From: Lachnospiraceae bacterium
Lineage (GTDB): Bacteria; Bacillota_A; Clostridia; Lachnospirales; Lachnospiraceae
Reading direction: 5' to 3'
Assembly (NCBI GenBank): GCA_009911175.1
Contig: QXWX01000052.1
Span: forward strand, 1 to 50,292
DNA length: 50,292 nucleotides
The notes under the pieces are model-generated. The model was not told the origin of the DNA and searched no databases. It saw only the letters and a program-made list of their open reading frames with translations. Positions within the stretch are counted from its first letter, which is position 1; every line of letters begins with the position of its first letter. Both the position numbers and the translations under genes were made by a program. This document shows positions 32,356 to 40,374 of this stretch, in pieces.

Positions 32356-32384
32356 AACTTGATCGTAACAGATTCTGGTGATGG

Positions 32385-32416
32385 ATTGTATCAGGTTCGC
32401 TTACAATTATCTTACA
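32385..32416 (-). promoter_or_regulatory. Promoter with response-regulator repeats for the BceAB-like genes
   Basis: On the minus strand TGTAAG occurs at 32416-32411 and 32405-32400, exactly 11 bp apart, in place of a normal -35 box. TACAAT (32390-32385) is a good -10. The layout fits activation by the OmpR-type regulator at 34382-35047. Confidence 0.6.
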
Positions 32417-32468
32417 TTTTCGAAAGATTTCCAACCGTACAGGTGGGAAGTTTTCTGTGACATGGCGG

Positions 32469-33080
32469 TCAGTCTTTCAATTCCTCCATCTTAAATGTGG
32501 TATACCCTTCATAGTAATAGCTGGTATCGATCCCCTTCATATAGATATCCCTGTCATGGATCTCTGATGTCAGAGCGGCCTTCAATACATGCTTGATCTC
32601 GATATCCCGGATCGGGCTCCGTTCCATGGCGAGAAGGTAGTCCTCCTTGTCCACCCTGCTCCAGTCGATCACCTGGCGCAGCTCTTTTTTCAAGATCTGG
32701 TCCAGCCAGATCCTGGCGCTCCGTCCATTTCCTTCCCGGAAAGGATGCGCGATATTCATCTCCACATATTTTTCGATGATCTCGTCAAACGTGGACTGTG
32801 GCATTTTATCTATATTTTCCAATGCGGCCCGCAGATACATCAAGGGCGCAAAACGGAAGTTTCCTTTCGCAAGATTTACAGATCTCACTTTTCCCGCGAA
32901 ATCGTAAATCTCGTCGAACAAGTATCTGTGAATCTCCGCAAGGGCCGCAAAGGTTCCGGCATCAAGCTCGTCAAGCATACCTGATTCGAATAATTCCAGA
33001 GCTTTTTTCTTGCTGATTTTCTCCTCTTCCCGTGCCAGCTCTGCTGAATTTGTGATCCCAAGTTTATTTTCCAATGCCAT
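32469..33080 (-). CDS. Fic-domain protein (class III type, self-inhibited)
   Basis: A 203-aa Fic protein. Fic enzymes transfer AMP, or another nucleotide moiety, to hydroxyl side chains of target proteins. The full catalytic motif HPFREGNGRSA lies at residues 112-122. Near the C-terminus SYYYEG (Ser187, Glu191, Gly192) matches the inhibitory (S/T)xxxE(G/N) helix of class III Fic proteins. Regulation of activity by the protein's own tail is thus expected, and no separate antitoxin gene is needed or seen. The start ATG at 33080 has GAAGGGATG upstream. It is placed between the kinase and the ABC genes of the Bce-like module, on the same strand; whether this is functional or chance is open. Confidence 0.9.
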   Translation of the reverse strand: MALENKLGITNSAELAREEEKISKKKALELFESGMLDELDAGTFAALAEIHRYLFDEIYDFAGKVRSVNLAKGNFRFAPLMYLRAALENIDKMPQSTFDEIIEKYVEMNIAHPFREGNGRSARIWLDQILKKELRQVIDWSRVDKEDYLLAMERSPIRDIEIKHVLKAALTSEIHDRDIYMKGIDTSYYYEGYTTFKMEELKD

Positions 33081-33200
33081 CGTTATCATCCCTTCTAAAC
33101 AGACTCATAATTCAATCGTCAAGCATCCATTCTCACTGCCAAATAAGTGTATGAAAATTTCGTGCCGTTATGCCGAAGCAATGCGGCATGTTCTTTTCTT

Positions 33201-34385
33201 CTATGCTTCGTTTATGACATAGCTGCTAATCGGAAATTCCAGCACAATGCATGTGCCGTTTCCGTACTCTGAGCGTGCGTCAATCTCTATTCCTAATTTC
33301 CCGCACAGCTTCCGGCAGAGGTACAGTCCCATCCCCGTAGCCCGGTCATTCTTACGCCCATTGGTCCCGGTAAAACCTTTTTCAAAGATACGCGGCAGTT
33401 CTTCCTTTTTGATCCCCGCGCCGTTATCCTCTACAAGCAGATGAACACCATTCGGAAGGGCTTCCGCAGTGATCCGGATGCGGGCGTTTTCCTTTGCTCT
33501 ATATTTTGTACAGTTCAGGATCAGCTGATTCAGAATGAACAGGATCCATTTCCGGTCTGTATATACCTTTTCTTCTCCGCACCGGACTTCTACCTGGATC
33601 TGATTCTGGATCAGGTAATATTTATTTTTCAGCACTGCCTCCTCCGCGGTTGTCTGCAGATCGGTCTCCCGAATCACATAATCCTTGTATACCTCATCCG
33701 AACGGGCATAGTACAGCGCCATATCTACATAATTCTCTACCTTCTGATTTTCCAGCGCGATCTGCCGGATTGCCGCGTTCTGGTTTTCCGGCGCCCCCGT
33801 CTCCGGGCAGTCCGCCTGTGCCCAGCCTGCATCGTTTTCATTCATTCTGTCAGCCCTGCCCGCCTTTTCGCTGAGGGACTCCGGATATCTCCGTTCCGCT
33901 CTTCGGTTCTCGCACATCAGGGATATACTGGTGATCGGGGCCTTGATCTCGTGAACCCAGCTTTCGATGTACTCCCGGTATTCCCGCTGTTCCTCCTCCA
34001 CCCGGCGGATCCGTTCGATGACGGACTTATTGGACCGGCGGATCATCTCCCGGTACAGCCTGTCCTCGATACGCGGAGATCCCGGCATCAGTTCACCCAG
34101 CAGGAATCTCTGATCCACCTTGTCCAGCACATGCCCTATCTTCGAGAAATATGTTTTTCGGTCATAATAATCATACAGTGTCCAGGCGGTCAGGATCAGA
34201 AGCCAGCAGATCAGAATGAGGGCGCTGGAATCCCATGGGTATCCTGTGAGAAGGAGGTAGCCGGTGAGCACCAGCATGCAGGTGATATGCAGGAGAAAAA
34301 GAAGGAGCCTATCCTTCAGGAAAGCGCCGAAAGGCAGAGAACCCTCTTCCCTATGCAGTTCCTTTTTCATTGCCCCGCGGATCAT
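33201..34385 (-). CDS. BceS-type intramembrane-sensing histidine kinase
   Basis: A 394-aa kinase. Two closely spaced membrane helices (~27-47 and ~54-72) leave almost no extracellular part, the mark of kinases that read the state of a partner ABC transporter. The phospho-acceptor is His145 in WVHEIKAPITS. The catalytic domain shows N box LNQLILNCTKYR, G1 VEDNGAGIKKEELP, F box IFEKGFTG and G2 ATGMGLYLCRKL. Residues ~155-210 hold an unusual insert (RAERRYPESLSEKAGRADRM and an Asn/Glu-rich tract) between the dimerisation helices. The start ATG overlaps the stop of the regulator gene (ATGA). The partner is probably the permease at 29372-31453. Confidence 0.92.
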   Translation of the reverse strand: MIRGAMKKELHREEGSLPFGAFLKDRLLLFLLHITCMLVLTGYLLLTGYPWDSSALILICWLLILTAWTLYDYYDRKTYFSKIGHVLDKVDQRFLLGELMPGSPRIEDRLYREMIRRSNKSVIERIRRVEEEQREYREYIESWVHEIKAPITSISLMCENRRAERRYPESLSEKAGRADRMNENDAGWAQADCPETGAPENQNAAIRQIALENQKVENYVDMALYYARSDEVYKDYVIRETDLQTTAEEAVLKNKYYLIQNQIQVEVRCGEEKVYTDRKWILFILNQLILNCTKYRAKENARIRITAEALPNGVHLLVEDNGAGIKKEELPRIFEKGFTGTNGRKNDRATGMGLYLCRKLCGKLGIEIDARSEYGNGTCIVLEFPISSYVINEA

Positions 34386-35047
34386 ATCGAATACCCCATC
34401 CCTCTCTTGGTCCTGATAAAATCATGCATCCCGGCCTGCTCCAGTTTTGCGCGGATCCGGGTCATATTAACGCTCAGGGTATTATCATCAATAAAGACCT
34501 GGTTATCCCAGAGGTACTCGATCAGGTTCGCCCGGGAAACGATTTTTTCTTTGTTCAGGAACAGATAATGCATGATCTTTAATTCATTTTTGGTCAATTC
34601 TACCACCTGCCCGCAGAAAGAAAGGCTGCCCCGTGCGATATCCAGCTCTGCCCCTTTGTGGGTAAGCTTTGTCACTTCTGTACCCTCCCGCGCGGCGCGC
34701 TTCAGGACCGCCGCGATATGCGCCAGCAGGATCGGCGCCTGGAAGGGCTTGGTGATATAGTCGTCCCCGCCCTTCATCAGGCCGGTCAGTTCATCCATGG
34801 AATCGGTCCTGCTGGTCACAAAGATGATCGGAACCTCCGATGAAGCGCGGATCCTGGTACAGATGTCAAATCCGGATTCTCCCGGCAGGTTCAGATCCAG
34901 CAGCACCAGGTCCGGGCCGCAGGACAGCACCTGTTCCGGCACGTCTGTAAAATCATCCAGGGCAGTCACCCGGTACAGGGCATTTTCAAGAAGGAGCCTC
35001 AGCTCCTGACGGATAGCAGATTCATCTTCTACGATTAAAATGTGCAT
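34382..35047 (-). CDS. BceR-type OmpR-family response regulator
   Basis: A 221-aa regulator with acidic pocket VEDES at residues 6-10, phospho-acceptor Asp51 in LVLLDLNLPGE, the VTSRTD switch region and YITKPFQAP lysine, plus a C-terminal winged helix with the BceR-like ELTKNELKIMHYLFLNKEKI. It is first in the module, coupled to the kinase by a 4-base overlap. It probably activates the ABC promoter at 32385-32416. Confidence 0.93.
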   Translation of the reverse strand: MHILIVEDESAIRQELRLLLENALYRVTALDDFTDVPEQVLSCGPDLVLLDLNLPGESGFDICTRIRASSEVPIIFVTSRTDSMDELTGLMKGGDDYITKPFQAPILLAHIAAVLKRAAREGTEVTKLTHKGAELDIARGSLSFCGQVVELTKNELKIMHYLFLNKEKIVSRANLIEYLWDNQVFIDDNTLSVNMTRIRAKLEQAGMHDFIRTKRGMGYSI

Positions 35048-35086
35048 GGCATGTTCACCTCTGCTTCTATTATATTTTGTCGTTCA

Positions 35087-36439
35087 CTATAATAGTGGTG
35101 TCATGTAAACCGGCAGGTATACGACGCCCTCCTCTTCCTTCAGATCCAGCGTATGGATTACATATGGGGTATCGAGCTGTTCATGGTATTTTTTCATAAA
35201 CTTCCGAAGCGACGACAGCGTATAGTTCTTTCCGGACTTCACCTCTATCGGTGATATATTGTGCCTGTTGCTGATCTTACTCTTAGCAAGCAGAAAATCG
35301 ATCTCCATCCGGGAATCTGCGTCGTTTCTGTCGGGGTTGGAATAAAAATACAGCCTATGGCCGGATGCGGCAAGCATCTGCGCGACAATATTTTCCATGA
35401 TCATGCCCTTGTTGACCTCCAGCTTATCAAAAAGCAGCTTTTTGTATATTTCCTCGGATACCAGACCGTTTTCATCAAAGGCATGGCTGATCAGCAGCCC
35501 GGTATCTGCCATATAGCACTTCAATGTCAGCCGGTCCATATTCAGCTTCAATCCAATATTGGGTTCTGCAGAGCAAAAACAGGTGTTTACGATCATCGCG
35601 TCATTCAGCCAGAAAAGCGCGTCCTCGTAGTCCCTGAAACGGGCATCCTTTTTGATAGCGGAGAGGCGGAACTTTTTTTCATGCTTCTGCAATTGCGCCG
35701 GGATTTCATCAAAAATGCTGCTGACCTTCTGCACATATCCTTCCGCGCGCTTTGCGATATCCGCCCGATAAAGCGTCAGGATATCCCGCTTCACTGCGTC
35801 CACCCGGTCAAAATCACGGGAGGATACGTACTCTCCGACTGCCTGGGGCATTCCCCCGACGATCAGATATTGGCGAAAATAATCCATCGCCTTTCTATGC
35901 AGAAGCTGCCCCATCATCTTCCTGGTATCAAAGCATTTTCGGATCATATCCATCAAAACTTCATTCCCCATCGCCCACAGAAATTCCTCAAAATCCATCG
36001 GGTACATTTTGATATGCCGCTCCTCCGACGGAATTACAATATCCGTTACATTTTTCCGGATGGACATCAGAGATCCGGTCTCCATATAATCAAACCTGCC
36101 GTCGGCAACCAGATATTTCAAGGCAGCCCGCGCCCTTGGAAGCTGCTGAACCTCATCAAAAATGATCAGGGACTCCCCGGGATATAATTTCACATTATAA
36201 TACCCTGACAAATACATAAAAAATGTATCCAGGTCATTCAGATAATTGTAAAACAGATCCTTTACATCGCTGCTGACATTGTTGAAGTCGATCATAAGAT
36301 ATGACCTGTATTCATTTTTTGCAAATGCTTCCGCAATATAGCTTTTTCCGACACGGTACGCGCCGTCGATCAAAAGGGCGGTTTTTCGGGCGCTCTCCTG
36401 CTTCCATTTCAGCATTTCCGCATATATTTTTCGTTTCAT
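35087..36439 (-). CDS. AAA ATPase of the DUF4143 family
   Basis: A 450-aa protein. The N-terminal P-loop domain has Walker A GAYRVGKS (residues 26-33) and Walker B LIIFDEVQQLPRA with Asp95-Glu96. The C-terminal DUF4143 part carries MEIDFLLAK and ISPIEVKSGKNY, the Asp...Glu-x-Lys pattern of a PD-(D/E)XK-like fold. Such proteins are very common in gut Firmicutes and Bacteroidetes. They are often near mobile DNA, and their role is not established. The start ATG at 36439 has AAGGA about ten bases upstream; a start ten codons earlier would place that site inside the gene. Confidence 0.85.
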   Translation of the reverse strand: MKRKIYAEMLKWKQESARKTALLIDGAYRVGKSYIAEAFAKNEYRSYLMIDFNNVSSDVKDLFYNYLNDLDTFFMYLSGYYNVKLYPGESLIIFDEVQQLPRARAALKYLVADGRFDYMETGSLMSIRKNVTDIVIPSEERHIKMYPMDFEEFLWAMGNEVLMDMIRKCFDTRKMMGQLLHRKAMDYFRQYLIVGGMPQAVGEYVSSRDFDRVDAVKRDILTLYRADIAKRAEGYVQKVSSIFDEIPAQLQKHEKKFRLSAIKKDARFRDYEDALFWLNDAMIVNTCFCSAEPNIGLKLNMDRLTLKCYMADTGLLISHAFDENGLVSEEIYKKLLFDKLEVNKGMIMENIVAQMLAASGHRLYFYSNPDRNDADSRMEIDFLLAKSKISNRHNISPIEVKSGKNYTLSSLRKFMKKYHEQLDTPYVIHTLDLKEEEGVVYLPVYMTPLL

Positions 36440-36547
36440 AACGGTATCAGTCCTTTCCTTATGCCGCACCGATACACGAAATCAAGGTTTTTATAAGCGT
36501 ATTATATCACGAAAACAAGATTTTTATAAGCCTCAACCTACACATTT

Positions 36548-37588
36548 TCAAATTTTGCGCAAAAATACCACCTCTCCTGCCACTGCAGCCGCTGTCCACT
36601 GCAGTGCTCCCGCAAATTCCTTCATCATCGGAATATCCGGTATCCTCTTCTCAGACCGGATCAAAACCTGGCACGCTGCTCCCAGCCTCTTCCCATATTC
36701 CGTCCAGAAATCAAAATCCGACCATTTTGCAGGAATCATATCTTCCGGAATCCGCACCATTTTAATCAGCAACAGGATCCCTCCTGCCAGCAGCAGATAC
36801 AGCAGTGATCTCCAGATCCTTTTTTCTATCTTGTCGATCCGTTCCGCTCTCCTTCCGGCCATCCGTGACATTTTTGCACAGTAACGCATCAGGAATATCC
36901 ACAAAATCCCGGGGACCAAAAAACAAAGCCCCTGCGAGATCCAGACAAGCACCCTGCTCTCCATCCGTTCCCAGCTGCCGCATAACTGCTGATACCCTTC
37001 TTCGGTTTTACCGATCTCTCCCGAGACACAGTTCACCGCCGCGCGGTCGAAGGCGCACGAGTCCTGTTCCCCGGCTTCATAGGCCAGAAATACCTCCTCG
37101 CTGTCTACTACGTCCAGAACTTCCAGCTTTCTGCCCTGTATCTCGACCATGAGTCCCCGCGTGTCTTTCCCACCGAACAGCTTCCCCGACAATGCGCTGC
37201 TGAGCAGGCATCCGTACTGAGTCTCCGCGTCCAGCACGGCATAACCCGGAAACAGCAGATCCGAGCGGCCGCAGAGGATCAATGCGTCACTTTCTTCCGA
37301 TGTTCCAAGAGCGGACGCAGAGACCTGCACCCCGTCCGCCTGTGTCCAGTTCACGTATTCCAGCGGATGATCCCGCTTCTGATTCTCTTCCCATGCAGAC
37401 TTAGCCCCTGCGTAATCCAATGCCCCCTGCTCTCCGGATGCCGCAAAGTCCAATTTGGAAGCATGTGCTTTTACAAGCTCCGCATGGCGGACTTCCTTCG
37501 CAAAACAAAGCAGAGTTACGGCTCCCAGGAGGAAAAGCAGACACCGCTCTCTCCATTTTTTCCTGTCCACAACTTCAATCCATTTCAT
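36548..37588 (-). CDS. MacB/FtsX-like ABC permease without its ATPase
   Basis: A 346-aa membrane protein with one N-terminal helix (residues ~15-32), a ~180-residue outer domain resembling MacB-type extracellular cores (YGCLLSSALSGKLFGG, then IQGRKLEVLDVVDSEEVF), and two further helices at ~210-235 and ~255-275. A last hydrophobic stretch ends the protein. Full-length members are usually longer and have a companion ATPase gene; none is found here. The start overlaps the end of the decayed adaptor gene by 14 bases, so the original operon layout adaptor-permease is still visible. It may be non-functional now. Confidence 0.6.
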   Translation of the reverse strand: MKWIEVVDRKKWRERCLLFLLGAVTLLCFAKEVRHAELVKAHASKLDFAASGEQGALDYAGAKSAWEENQKRDHPLEYVNWTQADGVQVSASALGTSEESDALILCGRSDLLFPGYAVLDAETQYGCLLSSALSGKLFGGKDTRGLMVEIQGRKLEVLDVVDSEEVFLAYEAGEQDSCAFDRAAVNCVSGEIGKTEEGYQQLCGSWERMESRVLVWISQGLCFLVPGILWIFLMRYCAKMSRMAGRRAERIDKIEKRIWRSLLYLLLAGGILLLIKMVRIPEDMIPAKWSDFDFWTEYGKRLGAACQVLIRSEKRIPDIPMMKEFAGALQWTAAAVAGEVVFLRKI

Positions 37589-38255
37589 GGTTCACCTTCA
37601 CCCGGCTTCCCTCCTCCAAGGTACGGGAGGATTCCGTTACAACCTCCTGCTCAGATGAAATTCCTTCCACCGCCGCATATTTTTCGTTCTTTTCCAGCAA
37701 TTCCACACTGACCTGGCGCACCACCCATTCTTCCCCCAGGATCGTAGACTTTTTCTCGGCCACATTGACATAATACTGGTCTCCTGACATCAGATGGAGG
37801 GCCTCTGTCGGAACACAGGCCGCATAATCGCTTACCTGTGCTTCCACCTTCAAGGCTGCCGCCTCCCCTGCCGAAAAATGATCCGAGGATACATGAACCG
37901 TCACCGTAAAGCTGCCTCCCGACTGTGCTTCAGATGCCGCGCCTGCCTCCATGCCGGATGCCCCATTGCCGGAAATACCGCTGTCCGCTATGGTCTGAAT
38001 CGTCACCCGCTCTGTTGCGGCCTGCTGTCCGGGCAGAGGGTTCTCTGCTGTAACCACGGCCTGAGTCCCCTCCCGGATATATTTTCTCATTTCCTCGGGG
38101 AAGGTCACAGTCAGGCTTGCCCCGCCGGAAAGATCCGACAGCAGGATATCTCCCCCGCCCGTCGTCGTACTTCCCGCTTTTATGCCGACTTCCGTCACCA
38201 TTCCTTTTGCCGGAGCCGCCACTTGTCCCTGCGTATCGATCAGCGCCTGCAGCCT
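37575..38255 (-). pseudogene. C-terminal half of an HlyD/MacA-type efflux adaptor
   Basis: The open frame begins right after a TGA (38258-38256) with RLQALIDTQGQVAAPAKGMV, that is the end of the coiled coil and the second lipoyl half, followed by the beta-barrel (SLTVTFPEEMRKYIREG) and membrane-proximal parts. The N-terminal membrane anchor, first lipoyl half and most of the coiled coil are missing. A GTG at 38222 with AGGGA could start a 215-aa remnant, but it would have no anchor. Adaptors of this class link inner-membrane ABC exporters such as the overlapping permease to outer layers. The gene is most likely inactive. Confidence 0.65.
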
Positions 38256-38487
38256 TCAAGTCCAGAATCCAGTTACGGAAACAATTCCCCCTTCCGTACC
38301 TGGTTTTATTTCTATCCTGCACTATTTTATCCCGAAATTGCTCTTGCATTTCCATCCAAACTCTGTTATCCTGACATCAGTCTCGGCGGCAGCTTTCTTG
38401 CCGTCAGACAATTCCGCCGCAAAGCGTTCATTTTCGGCTCTTTTGATATCTCCATGATACAGAAGAACTTCCCCTGATGAAACATAA
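38256..38487 (-). pseudogene. Degraded upstream fragments of the same adaptor
   Basis: In the frame of the adaptor two short protein-like pieces are interrupted by stops. One is IEIKPGTEGGIVSVTG (ending at TGA 38256), which looks like a lipoyl-domain strand. The other is GDIKRAENERFAAELSDGKK with AAAETDVRI, a coiled-coil piece ending at TAG (38323-38321). Similarity stops near 38490, just before the WYL regulator gene, so a rearrangement probably removed the start of the adaptor. Confidence 0.4.
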
Positions 38488-38499
38488 GAGGTAGCACAG

Positions 38500-39396
38500 A
38501 TGCAGGAAAGCAGACTATTTAAGATCCTATACCATTTACTTGATAAGGGCCAGGCTACCGCCCCGGAATTGGCGGAAAAATTCGAGGTATCGGTCCGAAC
38601 GATCTACAGGGATATCGACGCCCTGAGCGGAGCAGGCATCCCCGTTTATACGGAAGCAGGCAGAAACGGCGGGATTCATTTACTGAATGATTTTGTCCTG
38701 GACAAGGCCGTTCTATCCGAGGCTGAAAAGCAGGAAATCCTTGCGGCATTGCAGAGCATCCATATCACCCGGAACATGGACGGCAGCCGGACCTTACAGA
38801 AGCTGTCCGCATTGTTTCAGCTCCATTCGGAGAATTGGCTTGAAGTGGATTTTTCCAGATGGGGAAATCCCGGATATGACAATGAAACCTTCGAGCTTCT
38901 GAAATCAGCCGTGATCCGCCACAGAAGTGTGAAGCTCCGTTACGCAGGCTCTTACGAAGAGATCCGCGAAAGAACCGTACAGCCCTATAAGCTTGTCTAC
39001 AAAGCAAAGGCATGGTATCTGCAGGCATTTTGCACGGAAAAGCAGGACTGGCGGATTTTCAAATTAAACCGTATTTTAGAACTGGAGGCGCTGGAGGAAG
39101 GGTTTTCGCAGCTGAATCCTCCGGGACCGATCGAGACCTTCGAAGGGGAATATCCGAAGGTCACGCTTCGTTTTCCGAAAGAAATGTCATACCGCGTCTA
39201 TGATGAGTTCGATAAGGCACAGATCCAGCGGCAGGAGAACGGGGATTTGATCGTCTCCGCGAACATGCCGGAGGATCCGTGGCTGATCGGGTTTCTGCTG
39301 TCCTTCGGAACCCGGGTGGATATCCTTTCACCTGCCCATCTGAAAGAAGCGGTAGCGGAACAGGCAAAGTTAATCTACGAAAAAAACAGGACATGA
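38500..39396 (+). CDS. YafY-type transcriptional regulator with WYL domain
   Basis: A 298-aa regulator. The N-terminal winged HTH has FEVSVRTIYRDIDALSGAGI, then PVYTEAGRNGG, typical of DeoR/YafY proteins. The WYL domain spans ~140-230 with KLRYAGSYEEIRERTVQPYKLVY and the KAWYLQAFC strand that gives the domain its name, and a WCX-type C-terminal extension follows (LIVSANMPEDPWLIGFLLSF). WYL domains sense ligands, often nucleic acids or small molecules. AAGAGG precedes the ATG. It replaces the 5' end of the adaptor gene on the other strand. Confidence 0.9.
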   Translation: MQESRLFKILYHLLDKGQATAPELAEKFEVSVRTIYRDIDALSGAGIPVYTEAGRNGGIHLLNDFVLDKAVLSEAEKQEILAALQSIHITRNMDGSRTLQKLSALFQLHSENWLEVDFSRWGNPGYDNETFELLKSAVIRHRSVKLRYAGSYEEIRERTVQPYKLVYKAKAWYLQAFCTEKQDWRIFKLNRILELEALEEGFSQLNPPGPIETFEGEYPKVTLRFPKEMSYRVYDEFDKAQIQRQENGDLIVSANMPEDPWLIGFLLSFGTRVDILSPAHLKEAVAEQAKLIYEKNRT

Positions 39397-39400
39397 TTTT

Positions 39401-39586
39401 TTATTTGCCGTTTTGCCGGCTGGCAAGTATTTTTCGTTTTTCTTCGAGCATAGGCGCCAGACTTTCACGTATAATGGCTCTGGCTTTTTCATTTTTGTCC
39501 AGACGCTTTTTTTGCTCCCTGCCCCATTCTGCTGCTTCTTGATACAATTCAGGTGATTCCCCCAGCACCGCATGACCATATTTCAT
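39401..39586 (-). CDS. Small helical protein paired with a JAB-like protein
   Basis: A 61-aa charged helical protein (MKYGHAVLGESPELYQEAAE start, then alternating Lys/Glu and a KNEKARAIIRESLAPMLEEK helix). AGGAGG lies nine bases before the ATG, and the gene starts 13 bases after the stop of the JAB-like gene, so the two are one transcript. The size, helical nature and tight coupling resemble an antitoxin or chaperone-like partner. This is inference only; the family is not recognised. Confidence 0.6.
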   Translation of the reverse strand: MKYGHAVLGESPELYQEAAEWGREQKKRLDKNEKARAIIRESLAPMLEEKRKILASRQNGK

Positions 39587-39598
39587 AACACACACCTC

Positions 39599-40234
39599 CT
39601 ATCTGTCTTCATAAACTATACCTGCTTTAGAACAGTTTTTCAAAAAATGTTCTGAAGCTTTTTGCAAAGCCTTTAAACCTATAGCTTCGTTGTTCATAGA
39701 TACCGCTTCATTAAAAATCTCAATCGCTTTTCCCCAATTGAATTTATTGTTCTTAACTAAATAGTATATATTGCCCAGATTTGTAACAACCGTCAACAGT
39801 TTAATAGCCGGATGCTCAAGAAAAAAACGAACATCTACCAAAGATATTTTAGATAATGACGGATGATTGTGTAATGAAATAACAGCACATTTTTTACTTC
39901 CGCATATCAGATGAAATGAATAACTATCACGCATTGGATCGGCAGAATGGTCATCTCCAAAATCTACACCAAAACATTGCTCTGCCTCTCTTTCATCTTC
40001 TGTATTGTCCATACTGTACGTAATAGCTACTTCATTAGATTCATTTTCATCCTTTGACAGCTGCAATACTTTTTTTGCAAGCATTTGGATAATTGGATAT
40101 TCTTCTTCCGGAATCTCTTTATATCGGATAAATGGAACCTTTTCAATTGCCTCATCCGTGATCATAACTTTATGATTACGTTTATTAGACATTTCCAATG
40201 TTTCCAAATCCATCAATTTTTCTGAAAACGCCAT
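39599..40234 (-). CDS. JAB/MPN (RadC-like) domain protein in an A+T-rich island
   Basis: A 211-aa protein. The core VISLHNHPSLSKISLVDVRF gives His122, His124, Ser131 and Asp134, close to the JAMM metal-binding pattern HxH...Sxx D seen in RadC-like and deubiquitinase-like JAB domains, with one residue fewer between the second His and Ser than in RadC. The N-terminal ~60 residues are acidic and helical, and the C-terminus is helical. AGGAGG lies seven bases before the start. The base composition is clearly more A+T-rich than both flanks, so transfer is likely. It could be a metal-dependent peptidase or isopeptidase, or a toxin; the substrate is unknown. Confidence 0.65.
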   Translation of the reverse strand: MAFSEKLMDLETLEMSNKRNHKVMITDEAIEKVPFIRYKEIPEEEYPIIQMLAKKVLQLSKDENESNEVAITYSMDNTEDEREAEQCFGVDFGDDHSADPMRDSYSFHLICGSKKCAVISLHNHPSLSKISLVDVRFFLEHPAIKLLTVVTNLGNIYYLVKNNKFNWGKAIEIFNEAVSMNNEAIGLKALQKASEHFLKNCSKAGIVYEDR

Positions 40235-40374
40235 TATTTCACCTCCTCATACGAAAAGTCTCTTCTCCCCTATACATATTATATCGTTAAAATTTTATTC
40301 TTACAACAAAAATCTGCTTCTGCCGCCTTTTTCTAATAGCAAGATTATATTAAGAATTTGTCTATGGAATCCGA

